DNA of 64,000 bases, taken from the NCBI GenBank assembly GCA_963738365.1, contig CAVTWH010000010.1, positions 992,001 through 1,056,000 on the forward strand. The letters run 5' to 3'. This DNA is from CAVTWH01 sp963738365 (GTDB lineage: Bacteria; Actinomycetota; Actinomycetes; Mycobacteriales; Micromonosporaceae). Positions 28,201-37,828 of this stretch are shown one piece after another; position 1 is the first letter of the stretch, and every line of letters begins with the position of its first letter. A program made the position numbers and the translations under genes. Below the pieces are notes generated by a model that worked only from the letters and a program-made list of their open reading frames with translations, searched no databases and was not told the DNA's origin.

Positions 28201-29177
28201 AGCTCGATCGAGTCGCCCAGCGTGGTGCCGGTGGCGTGGCACTCGACGTAGCCGATGGTCTCCGGCTTCACCCCGGCCACGCCGAGCGCCAGCTCGATCA
28301 CCTCGGCCTCACCCTCGACGCCCGGGGCGGTGTAGCCGGCGCGTACCCGGCCGTCGTTGTTGGACGCGGAGCCGAGGATGACCGCGTGGATGATGTCCCC
28401 GTCGGCCAGGGCGTCGGACATCCGCTTGAGCGCCACGGCGCCCACGCCGCTGCCCATCACCGTGCCGGTGGCCTCGGCGTCGAAGCTGCGCACCACCCCG
28501 TCGGGGGAGGTGATGCCGCCCTGCTCGTAGACGTAGCCGGAGGGCTGCGGCAGCGGGATGTACGCACCGCCCGCGAGCGCGATGTCGCACTCGTAGGTGA
28601 GCAGGCTCTGGCAGGCCAGGTGTACCGCCACCATCGAGGTGGAGCAGAAGGTCTGCACGCCGATCGACGGGCCGCGCAGGCCCAGCTTGTAGGAGACCAG
28701 CGAGGAGAGCGAGTCGCGCTCGTTGCCCACCGCCATCAGCAGCGCGCCGCCCGGCTCGCTGCCCAGGTGCTGCAGGTTCTGCACGATGTAGTCGGGGAAG
28801 CCGCAGCCGGCGAAGACGCCCACCTGGCCCTTGGTGTCGGTCGGGCAGTACCCGGCCACCTCCAGCGCCTCCCATGTGCACTCCAGGAAGAGGCGGTGCT
28901 GCGGGTCCATCGTCTCGGCCTCGCGCGGGTTGATCCCGAAGACCGAGGCGTCGAACCTATCCAGGTCGGCCACCGGCGCGCCGAAGCGCACGTACCGGGG
29001 GTCGGCGAGCTGCCCCGGCTCCGCCCCGGCGGCCCGCAGCTCGTCGTCGGTCAGCTCGCGCAGCCCCTTCACCCCGGCCAGGACGTTGCGCCACAGGTCG
29101 GCGACGCTCGCCGCGCCGGGGAACCGGCCGGCCATCCCGACCAGGGCTACCGCCGATGCGTAGTCAGTCTCGGTCAT
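25218..29177 (-). CDS. PKS5: type I PKS module KS-KR-ACP lacking an AT domain
   Basis: About 1,319 residues. The KS (about 10-430) has active-site Cys179 in VQTFCSTSM, His315 in VECHATGTT and His353 in IGHLDRASG. Residues 430-625 hold only linker-like sequence with the post-AT motif LPTYPFQRRRYW; no GxSxG AT core exists. A structural KR half leads to the KR: GGLGDIG nucleotide site near 900, Ser1050, Tyr1064, Asn1068. The ACP carries Ser1214 in FFELGGHSL. The acidic tail repeats PEAVD/PDAVD. The ATG at 29175-29177 overlaps the PKS4 stop (TGATG). It must be loaded by another module's AT or a trans AT, or serve without extension. Residue numbers count a GTG one codon earlier as 1. Confidence 0.88.
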   Translation of the reverse strand: MTETDYASAVALVGMAGRFPGAASVADLWRNVLAGVKGLRELTDDELRAAGAEPGQLADPRYVRFGAPVADLDRFDASVFGINPREAETMDPQHRLFLECTWEALEVAGYCPTDTKGQVGVFAGCGFPDYIVQNLQHLGSEPGGALLMAVGNERDSLSSLVSYKLGLRGPSIGVQTFCSTSMVAVHLACQSLLTYECDIALAGGAYIPLPQPSGYVYEQGGITSPDGVVRSFDAEATGTVMGSGVGAVALKRMSDALADGDIIHAVILGSASNNDGRVRAGYTAPGVEGEAEVIELALGVAGVKPETIGYVECHATGTTLGDSIELAALNRAFTTPRDVPCVLGTLKPSIGHLDRASGVTGLIRAALNVKHAILPATPNFRSPNQALATDRFTVLTEHQEWPAGPNPRRAGVNSFGLGGTNAHVVLEEAPTRPTRAHRAGPHLLTFSAADDKALTAVGENLRAWLVEHPDADLADVAYTLQVSRGGFALRRAVVVTDHADALAALADPARWIDAKTQRRNPKVALTSTVTDLAWADELASALGGAADLASWLTGLGVRVVDADAVEEVTVTDGPAGTAAEWLLTTLAKLWQAGAVIDWAKLHAGQGWRVELPTYPFQRRRYWVEGKAKGINIPDVWWSAPTSTTRSFDRGQWTHLPTWQLRPRPVAELDEQLRLAGPWLVFTADERGEALVAQLAAAGVEVTAVRPGAAFDADDAGDFTVRVDSAEDMAELLSSLVVSPRTIVHGFSLASPQADGDPVAHFAAEQDRGFYSLLALAKGLVDDTGAAPRLELVLLTSGATAVVGSDLRHPEHATLAALGPSLAQENPRLRCRSVDIDEPGDAKSLGLLALRTLAATAGPHEGPVAVRAGETWLRRYEPFPVPEPTGPAAPIRDGDTVLITGGLGDIGVVLSRHLASRYGCKLVLTARSPLPPRDEWDAYLAAVPEGGDRTARHIRTVLELEERGAEVLALSADVADVASMRGVVDAAVARFGGIDVVVHGAGVQDSRYFNFTHLMERSACETHMAAKVTGFHVLQEVLGDLAADRRITMSSLAAVLGGMTLGAYASANAALDAYAKVARSADAGRWITVNWDTWNIDADRLQGHGPGVTDFAMVPAEAVDIFERCLSAGDRAAHVVISTGSLGARLEQWVTGDLHESDDSADDERERHPRPDLNTPFVAAAEGTQATLAGIWSRVLGIDPIGIDDNFFELGGHSLIAIDLTARIRKQLNAAIPITGLLERPTIRQLADLIDSGGATEEAAAAAGAADTGFPATDAAPEPVDGAPEAVDIAPDAVDTTLEAVDSAPEAVAQAEPEVPGATA

Positions 29178-32100
29178 CACACTCTCCCGCTCCGCAGCGT
29201 GCTCCGTCGTTGCTCAATGCGGGACCGGTGCAGTTCCCGGGCCTCCGCAGCCTGCTTTTCCTGCTGGTCTTCGGTTGTCGGCTCGCCGGCCACGGCGGCC
29301 TGCGCCAACGCCGCCACGGTGGGCGACTGGTAGAGGATGTGCGGCGGCAGGTAGGACAGCCCGAGGGCGGTACGCACCTGCGCGATGATCTCCATGCCGA
29401 TCAGCGAGTTGCCGCCCAGCTCGAAGAAGTTGTCGTGCACGCCGACGCTCTCCAGGCCGAGCGCCTCGGTCCACACCGCCACGATCGCCTCCTCGGTCGG
29501 CGTCTGCGGCTCCACGAACGGCGTGGACAGCTCCGGGCGCGGGTGCCGGCCCAGGGCGTCCCGGGCCTTCTTCACCGTCGCCTGGTGGCTCTCGATCGAG
29601 GACAGCCGGCTCATCGCCACGATCGGCGCGAACGACTGGGTGGAGACCACCACGTGCGCCTCGCCGCTGGCCAGGATCCGCTGCAGGGCGGTGAAGCCCT
29701 CGTCGAAGGAGATGCCGAAGTTGGCCCGGTACTCGTTGAAGAACGCCTTCGAGCCCTCGTCGTAGTTGTCCAGGCCGGTGGTCCAGCCGTTGTAGATCCA
29801 CTCGCCCCAGTCGATGGAGGTGACCAGGGTGCCGGGGATCGGGTCGGATTCGGCGTAGGCGTCCAGGAAGGCGTTGGCGGCGCAGTAGTCGACCTGGCCG
29901 GCGCCGCCGCCGGTGGCCGAGGTGGTGGAGGAGAACAGCGCCAGGAAGTCCACGCCCCGGTCGCGGATCGCCTCAGCCAGGTTGAGCGTGCCGGCGACCT
30001 TGGGCGCCAATACCTTCTCGATGTCGGCGACTGTCTTGAACTGCATCATCCCCACTGCCGGTACGCCCGCGCAGTGCAGCACCCCGGTCAGCTCCCCGAA
30101 CCGCTCGTACGCGGTGTCCACGGCGCGCCGGGCGTCCTCGGCCCGGGACACGTCCCCGGCCACGGTCACCACCTCGGTACCGGCCGCCGTCAGGCGCTGC
30201 AGCCCCTCGATGCGCCGGCGCACCTCGGGCCGGGTCTGCTCGGAGCCGAGGATCCGGATCCACTGCTCGGGCGCGCGGTACCGGGGTCCGCCCGAGCAGC
30301 ACCAGGTTGGCCTGGTAGCGCAGGGCCAGCCGCTCGGCCATCGCCAGGCCGATGCCGCCGAGCCCGCCGGTGACCAGGTAGGTGCCGCCCTTGCGGGGGG
30401 TCACCACGGGTGGCGTGTCGGCGGCCACGTCGAGCACGTCGTAGCCGGGGATCCAGCGCCGGCCGGCGCGCAGCGCGACCACCTGGTCCGCCGGCGCGGC
30501 GCGCAGCTCGGCCAGCAGGGCCTGCGGGTGGCGGTGGGCGGTGGCCGGGTCCAGGTCGATCAGGCGGGTCCGCACCCGGGGGTACTCCACCGGGATGAGC
30601 CGGGCCGGGCCGAGTGCGGTGACCTGCTCGGGGCGTACCACGTCGGCCGGGTGGACCCGGTGTGAGCCGAGGGTCACCATGTTCAGCGTCCAGGCGGGCA
30701 GGCCCAGGTCGCCGGCGGCCCGGGCCAGCGCGACCAGCGTGTAGAGGCCGGCCTGCAGGGTCGCGGTGAGGTCGTCGGCGGGCGGCGCGGCGGTCCACAG
30801 GTGCAGCACGTGGTCCGGCGTGAGGTCGCGGGCCTGCAGGTCGCGCAGGGCCGCGGTGGCGTCCTCGGCGGAGCCGGGGCGCAGCGTGATCCCGTCGTCG
30901 GTGACCGCGTAGGCCGCTCCCGGGCGGACCGTCACCAGCCGGGCACCGGCCTGCGGTGAGCGGGCCGCGTACCGCCTCGGTCAGCTCGTCGGCCAGGCCC
31001 GCGTCGGTGAAGACCAGCCAGGTGCCGGGCGCCGGGGTGGCCGGCTTCGCGGCTGTCTGCCGCCACACCGGCACGTTGATCCACTCGGTCGTCGGGCAGC
31101 TTCGGCAGCGCCTTGAGGATGCTGCTCGGGTCGCTCTCGTCGATCACCGGGCCGCCGCCGACACCGGCGCCGGGGCCGGCCTCGGCTCCAGCCAGTACTC
31201 CTGGCGCTCGAACGGGTAGGTGGGCAGCGGGATCCGGCCCGGCTGCCAGGCGTCGGTGCCGGGCTCGGTGCCGGTGTCGCCGGTCAGCCCGTGCAGGGCC
31301 GACCAGTCGACTGTGACGCCGGTCAGCCAGAGCCGGCCGACCGCCTCGGCCAGCGCGCCGTGCGGGTCGCGGCGCTCGCCGGGGCCGGGGATCGTGGGCA
31401 CGATCAGCGGCCAGCGGTTCTGCGGGCAGTCGGCGTGCCCGCGGGCCAGCGCGCCGAGCGACTGCCCGGCGCCGATCTCCACCAGCGCCCGCTCCTCGCC
31501 ACCCAGCAGGTAGGCAAGGCCCGCGCCGAACTCCACCGTCTCGCACATGTGCCGGGCCCAGTAGCCCGGGTCGGTGACCAGGTCGGCGGTGACCGGCGCG
31601 CCGGTGACGTTGGACAGGTAGGCGATCGTCGGCGGGTGCAGCGTGACGTTCTCGCTGATCCAGGCGGTCAGCTCGGCGGCGACCGGGGCCAGCATCCGCG
31701 AGTGGTACGCATGCGAGGTGGCCAGCCGCCGGTTGCCGATGCCGGCGGCGAGCAGCCGTTCGCCGGCCGCTGTCACGGTCGCCTCCGGGCCGGCCAGCAC
31801 CAGCTGGGAACCGGCGCGCACCGCCACGTCCAGCTCGGCGAGCAGGTCGCCGAGGACGGCGGGCAGCCGCTGGGAGTCGCCGCCGACGGCCATCATGGCG
31901 CCCCGGGGCAGCCCGTCGATGAGCTTCGCCCGGTGCGCGACCAGGCGTACCGCGTCGTCCAGGGAGAGCACGCCGGCCAGGCAGGCGGCGACGTACTCGC
32001 CGAGGCTGTAGCCGATCATCGTGTCCGGCTCGATGCCCCAGCGGATCAGCTGGCGGGCCAGGGCGTACTCGGCGACGAAGACGGCCGGCTGGACCAGCGC

Positions 32101-33954
32101 GGGGTCGTTGCCGCTGGCTACCGGGGCGGCCTCGACCGTCCGGCCGAGCAGCCGGGCCAGGTCGTCGCCGCCGCCGGCGGTGGACTCCACGAAGATGTCG
32201 GACAGCGCCGCGGCGCTGTCCAGGCCGAGCACGGCCAGGCAGGCGTCCACGTCGGCGCGGAAGTCGGGTTCGTCGCGGTAGAGCGCGGCGACCATGCCCG
32301 GGTACTGCTCGCCGACGCCCGCGATGAGGAACGCCGTTTTGCGCCCCACCGTGGCGTCGCCCCGACCCAGCCGACCGGCCGGCTCGGCCAACTTGGCCGC
32401 CGCCACGCCGGTCGTGTCGCCACCACCAGCCGTGCGGTGGTCGAGCAGCTTGCGGCCGACCTGCAGGGTGTACGCCACGTCGCCGAGGTCCACGCCCGGG
32501 TTGTCGGACAGGTGCCCGGCCAGCGTTGGCGCAGGCCCGGTCGGCGGCGTCCGAGGTGCGGGCCGACAGCGGCAGTACCTGCCAGCGGCGGGGGCGCTCC
32601 GGCCGGGTCGGCGCGGCGGCGGGCCTCTGGATGATCGCGTGCGAGTTGGTCCCGCCGGTGCCCAGCGAGGTGAGCCCGGCGATGCGCGGCCGGCCGTCGG
32701 TACCGCGGCCACGGGGTCGGCTCGGCGGTGACCCGGAACGGGCTGTTCGCGAAGTCGATCTCCGGGTTCGGGCTTGGTGAAGTTGCGGGTGCCCGGGATC
32801 AGCTCGTGCCGCAGCGACTGGACCACCTTGATCAGCCCGGTCACGCCGGAGGCCCGGTCCAGGTGGCCGACGTTGGGCTTCACCGAGCCGAGCAGGCAGT
32901 ACTGCTTGTCCGTCCGTCGGCGCCGAAGGCGCTGGTCAGCGCGGCCACCTCCATCGGGTCGCCGACCTCGGTGGCGGTGCCGTGCGCCTCCACGTAGGTG
33001 ATCTGGGCCGGGTCGCACACCGGCGTTGGCGATCGCCGAGGCTGACGCAGCGGCGCTGGCCGTCGATGCTGGGCGCCTGGAAGCTGAACTTGAGCGCGCC
33101 GTCGTTGTTGATCGCCGAGCCGCGGATCACCGCGAGCACGGTGTCCCGGTCGGCCAGCGCGGCGTCCAGCGGCTTGAGCGCCACCACGGCGCAGCCGTCG
33201 CCGAACATGGAGCCGCGCGCCTGGGCGTCGAAGGTGCGCACGTGGCCGTCCGGGGAGGCCTGGTTGCCCTCGTGGTAGAGGTAGCCGACCCGGTCGGGGA
33301 CGCGGATCGAGACGCCGCCGGCCAGCGCCATGTCGCACTCGCCGCGGCGCAGGCTGGCGCAGGCCAGGTGGACGGCGACCAGCGAGGTGGAGCAGAAGGT
33401 CTGCACGCGTGACGCCGGCCCGCGCAGGTCCAGCCGGTAGGACACGTTGGTGGCCAGCGCGTCCTTGTCGTTGCCGACCATCAGCCCGTCGATCTCGACG
33501 CCCATCCGGAACGCGTTCGGCCGGGTCAGCAGGTAGGTGCTGATGTTCATGCCGGCGAAGACGCCGACCTCGCCGCGCCCCTCGGGGGTGCCGTAGCCGG
33601 CGGCCTCCAGGGTCTCCCAGACGCACTCCATGAACAGCAGCTGCTGCGGGTCGGCCAGGGTCGCCTCGCGCGGGCTGACGCCGAAGAAGCCGGCGTCGAA
33701 ACCCTGATGTCGTTCAGGATCGGGCGCGAGCGCACGTACGTCGGCTTGGTGAACACCGCCGGGTCCTCGCCCGCGGCGATCAGCTCCTCGTCGGAGAAGC
33801 GGGTGAAGGATTCGACCCCGGCGGCGATGTTGTGCCAGAAGGTCTCGACGTCGTCGGCTCCCGGGAATCGTCCGGACATGCCGATGATGGCGATTGGCGC
33901 GTCCGGAGCCGGCTTTCTCGCGACATCGGCCAGAATCCCTTTACCCATCGACAT
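29177..33954 (-). CDS. PKS4: type I PKS module KS-AT-KR-ACP (frame-broken in this sequence)
   Basis: One module of about 1,590 codons with at least ten single-base frame breaks; protein resumes in another frame each time. The KS begins PIAIIGMSGRFPGADDVETF, with the Cys in VQTFCSTSLV near 33393. The AT (about 32340-31450) has the nucleophile in GYSLGEYVAA near 32005 and an unusual SHAYHS selectivity motif near 31705 where others have HAFH. The KR has LFSSTTSATGGGAGQVDYCA near 29920-29875. The ACP has DNFFELGGNSL near 29410. The C-terminal tail is a charged helix (REL/RIEQRRS), perhaps a docking element. AGGGG better fits the second ATG at 33946-33948. The gene is coupled to PKS5. Confidence 0.82.
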
Positions 33955-34053
33955 GCCCCTATTTATTCGAATCCGGAAATGGTCACGGGAGATTTCGGTA
34001 GCCGCCGCGGGCCAGCGACGCCGGCCCGCGGCGGCGGGTGGTGTTCCAGGTAC

Positions 34054-34875
34054 TCAGAGCAGCCGGGTACGGCCCCAGCCCCGGGCCAGCCGGCGGACCG
34101 CGAAGGTGCCGGCCACCAGGCCCAGGCCGAGCAGGACCAGCGGCGGGAGCAGCACGCCGCTGCCGTCGCCGCGTGATGGCGGCCTGCATCATGCGTCAGC
34201 GCCCAGTAGCCGGGTGACACGTGCGCGGCGGCGCGGGCCCAGTCCGGCATGATGGACAGCGGCACCAGCGCGCCGCCCAGCGAGCTCAGCGTGATGGCGC
34301 CCACGTCGGAGATCACGCCCAGCTCGCCCAGGCTGCGGGCCAGGGTGGCCAGCGCGGCGCCCACCGCCAGCAGCGCGAACGCCCAGACAGCGATAGCCAG
34401 CCGCCACCAGGCCCACCGAGTGCGGCATCGGGATGCCGATCACCACGCTGCCGTAGATGACCAGCAGCGACTGCTGGACGAACATGACCACGAAGAGCGG
34501 AAGGTCTTGCCGATCAGCATCTCGGTGGCTGGTGGCCCGGGTCTGGCGCAGCCGGTCCCAGGTGTGCCAGTGCCGCTCGACCAGGATCGAGTTGCCGGCG
34601 ATGGCGATCGCGAACACCGAGAACATCACCGCGAAGCCGGTGACCACCTGCAGCGCGCCGCCGTCGACGGCGCGCTCGTAGAGCGGCTTGAGCACCAGCA
34701 TCAGGATCATCGGCATGACCACGTAGCTGATCATCTGGCCGGGGTCGCGCTTGCGGATGATGACGTTGTGCCGGGCCACCGCGCCGATGCGGTACAGCGA
34801 ATCGCGCAGCGAGCTGCGCTGGATCACCGGGGCCGCCGGCGCGGCCGTGGTCGGAGCAACCGTGTCAAGAAGCAT
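34054..34875 (-). CDS. ABC-2 permease, DrrB-like (frame-broken)
   Basis: The reconstructed protein of about 270 residues starts MLLDTVAPTTAAPAAP. It shows the antibiotic-exporter core: YRIGAVARHNVIIRKRDPGQ, several membrane segments, ILVERHWHTWDRLRQTRATS, and a last helix ending RGWGRTRLL at 34054. Frame breaks lie near 34176, 34390 and 34510. The start overlaps the end of the ATPase gene. The location inside the PKS cluster suggests export of, or resistance to, the product. Confidence 0.75.
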
Positions 34876-35703
34876 TGCTGGCCGCCAGGGAGTCGGTAGA
34901 GGTCGTCCAGGGAGGCGTTGCGCAGTTCGACCGCGGTGATCTCCCGATCCGCGCGGCCCAGCAGGTCGATCAGGGTGGCCGTGGGCGCCGTGGTGGACAC
35001 CCGCAGGTCCTCCTCGTCGGCGAAGACCACCCGGACCTCGCCCGGCAGCCCGTCGACCAGTTCGTCGTAGGTACCCCGGGCGATGATCCGGCCGCCCCGG
35101 ACCACCGCGATGGTGGCCTGCAGCTCGGTCAACTCCGGCAGGTAGTGGGTGGTGTAGACGACCGCGGTACCCTCGCCGGCCCGCTGCTTGACGATGTCCA
35201 GCATCGCCTGCCGGGTCTCCAGGTCGGCGCCGGCCGTGGGCTCGTCCAGCAGCAGCAGCGACGGGCGGTGCACCAGTGCGGTGGCCGCCTGGGTACGCCG
35301 CTGCTGGCCACCGGAGAGCACGCCGGTACGCCGGTCCATGATCTCGGTGAGCCGCAGCGCCACAGCCAGCTCGTCGATCGAGCGCTCCAGCGCCGCCCGG
35401 CGCAGCCCGGCCAGCCGGCCGAACAGCCGCAGGTGCTCGCGCACCGTGATGGAGGGGTAGAGGCCCAGGTGCTGCGGGGTGACCCCGACCAGACCCTTGG
35501 CCTGCGTCGGGTTGCGCGCCGTCGATGGTCACGTGGCCGCCGTCCGGGCGTACCAGCCCCGAAACGATCTCCACGAAGGTGGTCTTGCCGGCCCCGTTGT
35601 GGCCGACCAGTCCGACGATCTCCCCGGCAGCCACCTGCAGGCTGAATCCGTCGAGCGCGTTCACCGGACCATAGCGTTTGGTCAGTTCGAATGCGTCAAG
35701 CAA
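34865..35703 (-). CDS. ABC transporter ATP-binding protein, DrrA-like (frame-broken)
   Basis: The protein has Walker A GHNGAGKTT, GVTPQHLGLYPSITVREHL, the signature LSGGQQRR, Walker B LLLLDEPTAGAD and the switch His in VVYTTHYLPE. A C-terminal domain of the DrrA type follows. One extra base near 35515 splits the N-terminal 70 residues from the rest, and a break near 34897 affects the end; corrected, it ends in a TGA overlapping the permease. The start is a TTG at 35701-35703 with AGAGGA upstream. Together with the permease it forms a two-gene exporter, the usual self-resistance device. Confidence 0.8.
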
Positions 35704-36033
35704 GGTGTCACATCCTCTGTGCTATGCGTTTGTCTCATCGGAACCGACGCCGAGCCTGGAGAACGGCCCTGGATTATTACCGGCGATTTTCCCGCCAATC
35801 CCAGTCCGAGTGATTTCACGATAGGGACGGCCAACCGGCGCCGCTATTGACAGCTTGTGGCCGGCGAATGCAGGCCAGCACCGGAATCCGTCCCAAGTGG
35901 ACGCGAGGCTGGTGCCTGTGCACCCGAGGGCGGGTACCCTGTTGCCGGAAGCTGCCGCGCACCGTCCGGTAGTTGCCGACGCCGATCGGCCCGGTGCGCA
36001 GCCGGACAACCCCTACCATGCATAGGTAGACAG
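35704..36033. promoter_or_regulatory. Divergent intergenic region between drrAB-like operon and DUF1707 gene
   Basis: No gene is visible. The region is less GC-rich than its surroundings between 35770 and 35860. ATTATTA at 35773-35779 gives a minus-strand TAATAAT that could be the -10 box of the exporter operon. TTGACA at 35847-35852 is a candidate plus-strand -35, without a convincing -10. CTACC and GGTAG arms around ATGCATA at about 36012-36028 form a small palindrome just before the DUF1707 start. Confidence 0.4.
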
Positions 36034-36039
36034 GTGACG

Positions 36040-36609
36040 ATGGATGAGTCGGGTGCACGCCCGGAGCGCGCGGAGGCGTACCGAATGGACAAGCGGCGGG
36101 AGATGCGGGCCTCCGACGCCGACCGGCAGGCGGTCGTGGAGCGGCTCAGCAGCGCCCTCGACGAGGGCCGGCTCAAGCTGCACGAGTACGACGAACGGGT
36201 GGTCCGCGCCTGGGAGTCGGTGACCTACGGCGACCTCGTCGACCTCTTCACCGACCTGCCCAACTCGGGCACCGTGGTGAAGTTGCCCGACGAGCCGGTC
36301 GCGGTGACCACTCCGGTGGCGCCGGTCCAACCCGTCCATCACGGCTCCGACGTGCCGCTGGCGCTGCGCATCCTGTGGACTATCTGGCTCACCGGCGTCG
36401 CCGTGAACCTGGTCGTCTGGACGCTGGTGAGTATCCACCTGGGACATCCGCACTCGTTCTGGCCGATGTGGGTGATCGGGCCGCCCGGCGCGGCGCTGAC
36501 CGCCGTCACCGTCGGCATCGTCTCCATCCGGCGCAGCCATCGGGAGGCCGCCGTGCGCCGGGGCCTGGAGGCGGCTGCCCGCAACAAGCAGAAGAACAAG
36601 CGCCGCTGA
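36040..36609 (+). CDS. DUF1707 domain membrane protein
   Basis: A protein of about 189 residues. The N-terminal DUF1707 block is MRASDADRQAVVERLSSALD followed by EGRLKLHEYDERV. Two hydrophobic segments (LRILWTIWLTGVAVNLVVW and FWPMWVIGPPGAALTAVTVG) come later, and the C-terminus is strongly basic. Possible starts are a GTG at 36034, ATG at 36040 and ATG at 36085, the last having GGAGG nine bases upstream; the choice is uncertain. The frame is intact, unlike its neighbours. DUF1707 proteins are envelope-associated in actinobacteria; the role is unknown and a cluster link is doubtful. Confidence 0.8.
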   Translation: MDESGARPERAEAYRMDKRREMRASDADRQAVVERLSSALDEGRLKLHEYDERVVRAWESVTYGDLVDLFTDLPNSGTVVKLPDEPVAVTTPVAPVQPVHHGSDVPLALRILWTIWLTGVAVNLVVWTLVSIHLGHPHSFWPMWVIGPPGAALTAVTVGIVSIRRSHREAAVRRGLEAAARNKQKNKRR

Positions 36610-36651
36610 GCCCCGTCCCGTCGATGATCAACGGGCGGTAGTGTCGGCGGT

Positions 36652-37469
36652 ATGCGGATCCTGGTCGCCGGAGCGGGCGGTGTGGTCGGACGGGCACTGG
36701 TGCCGCTGCTGCGGGACGCCGGCCACGAGGTCTCCGGCACCACCCGCGCCGCCGGACGCCTGCCGGAGCTGGCCGCGCTCGGCGCCACGCCGCTGCTGAT
36801 GGACGCGCTCGATGCCGCCAGCGTGCGGGCCGCCGTCGACGCGGCCGCCCCCGACGCGGTCGTCCACCAGCTCACCGACCTGGCCGGGCTGGACTTCGCC
36901 GGCAAGCCCGGCTGCGCACCGTGGGTACCCGCCACCTGGTGGACGCGGCGCTGGCCGCCGGGGTACGCCGGCTGGTCGCGCAGAGCATCGCCTGGGGGTT
37001 CCGCCCGGCGACACCCCGGCGGACGAGTCCGGGCCGCTGGCCGGCGACGCCACCCCGGGGGTACGCGACCTGGAGGCCGCCGTGGCCCGGATGCGGTGGG
37101 CGTGGTGCTGCGCTGCGGCCTGCTCTACGGCCCCGGCACCTGGTTCGCCCGGGACGGCTACGCGCCCGGGAGGCGCACGCCGGGACCCTCGCCGCCACCG
37201 CGCGGGTGCAGAGCTTCGTCCACGTCGGGGACGCCGCCCGGGCCGCCCTGCTGGCCCTGGACTGGCCGGCCGGCGTGGTCAACGTGGTGGACGACGAGCC
37301 GGCCCCGGCCGCTGCCTGGCTACCGGCCTTCGCCGCCGCCGTGGGCGCCCCCGCCCCGGCGCCGGTCGAGCCGGCGGCTGCCGGACGCCCCATCTCCAAC
37401 GCCCGCGCCCGCGCGCTCGGCTGGCGCCCGGACCACCCCGGCTGGCGAACGGGCTTCGCCACACTCTGA
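36652..37469 (+). CDS. NAD-dependent epimerase/dehydratase family protein (frame-broken)
   Basis: An extended short-chain dehydrogenase of about 270 codons. The cofactor site is MRILVAGAGGVVGRALVPLL. The protein then passes through four frame changes near 36910, 37006, 37095 and 37168, with recognisable pieces in each: GTRHLVDAALAAGVRRLVAQ, DTPADESGPLAG, GVVLRCGLLYGPGTWFARDG and VQSFVHVGDAARAALLALDW. The catalytic region can be read only after correction. It ends before a minisatellite and a strong hairpin. A role in the polyketide pathway is not indicated. Confidence 0.7.
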
Positions 37470-37514
37470 CCCGGCTCCCCAGCTCCCGCTGCAAGCCGGT
37501 TTGCCTACCGCGCT

Positions 37515-37738
37515 ACGCCTTCCCGCGCGTGAGGACGCCTTCCCGGGCGTGAGGACGCTTCCTACGCGTGAGGCTGCTTCCGCGTGGGAGGCCGCTTCCG
37601 CGTGGAGGGCCACTGCGCGCACGTGAGGCCGCTTGCCGTGTGGGAGGCCGCTTCCGCGTGGGAGGCCACTGCGCGCACGTGAGGCCGCTTGCCGTGTGGG
37701 AGGCCGCTTCCCGGCCGGGAGGCCGCTTCCCGGGCTGG
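37515..37738. repeat. Degenerate GC-rich minisatellite, about 12 units of 18-20 bp
   Basis: Units follow the consensus GAGGCCGCTTCCGCGTGG with variants such as GAGGCCGCTTGCCGTGTGG and GAGGCCACTGCGCGCACGT. Three units form a 56-bp higher-order repeat: CACTGCGCGC starts at 37611 and again at 37667 with the same flanking units. The array is unit after unit with no spacers, so it is not a CRISPR. It lies between the convergent epimerase and MMPL genes and is followed by a perfect hairpin. No convincing gene crosses it. Confidence 0.75.
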
Positions 37739-37750
37739 AGCCCGGAGATG

Positions 37751-37785
37751 CCCGTAGGCCGCGCCGGGTGGGCGCGGCCTACGGG
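37751..37785. terminator. Bidirectional hairpin between convergent epimerase and MMPL genes
   Basis: CCCGTAGGCCGCGCC (37751-37765) and GGCGCGGCCTACGGG (37771-37785) form a perfect 15-bp stem with a 5-base loop and no U tract. The position between two convergent genes supports a terminator. Confidence 0.7.
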
Positions 37786-37828
37786 TGAGCGGGCTCGTCA
37801 GTCAGCTTCTGGGCAGCTGGCTGGCTGG

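Noticed and set aside
37515..37738. CRISPR array
   Set aside because: The units are contiguous with no unique spacers, vary in sequence and have no cas genes nearby.
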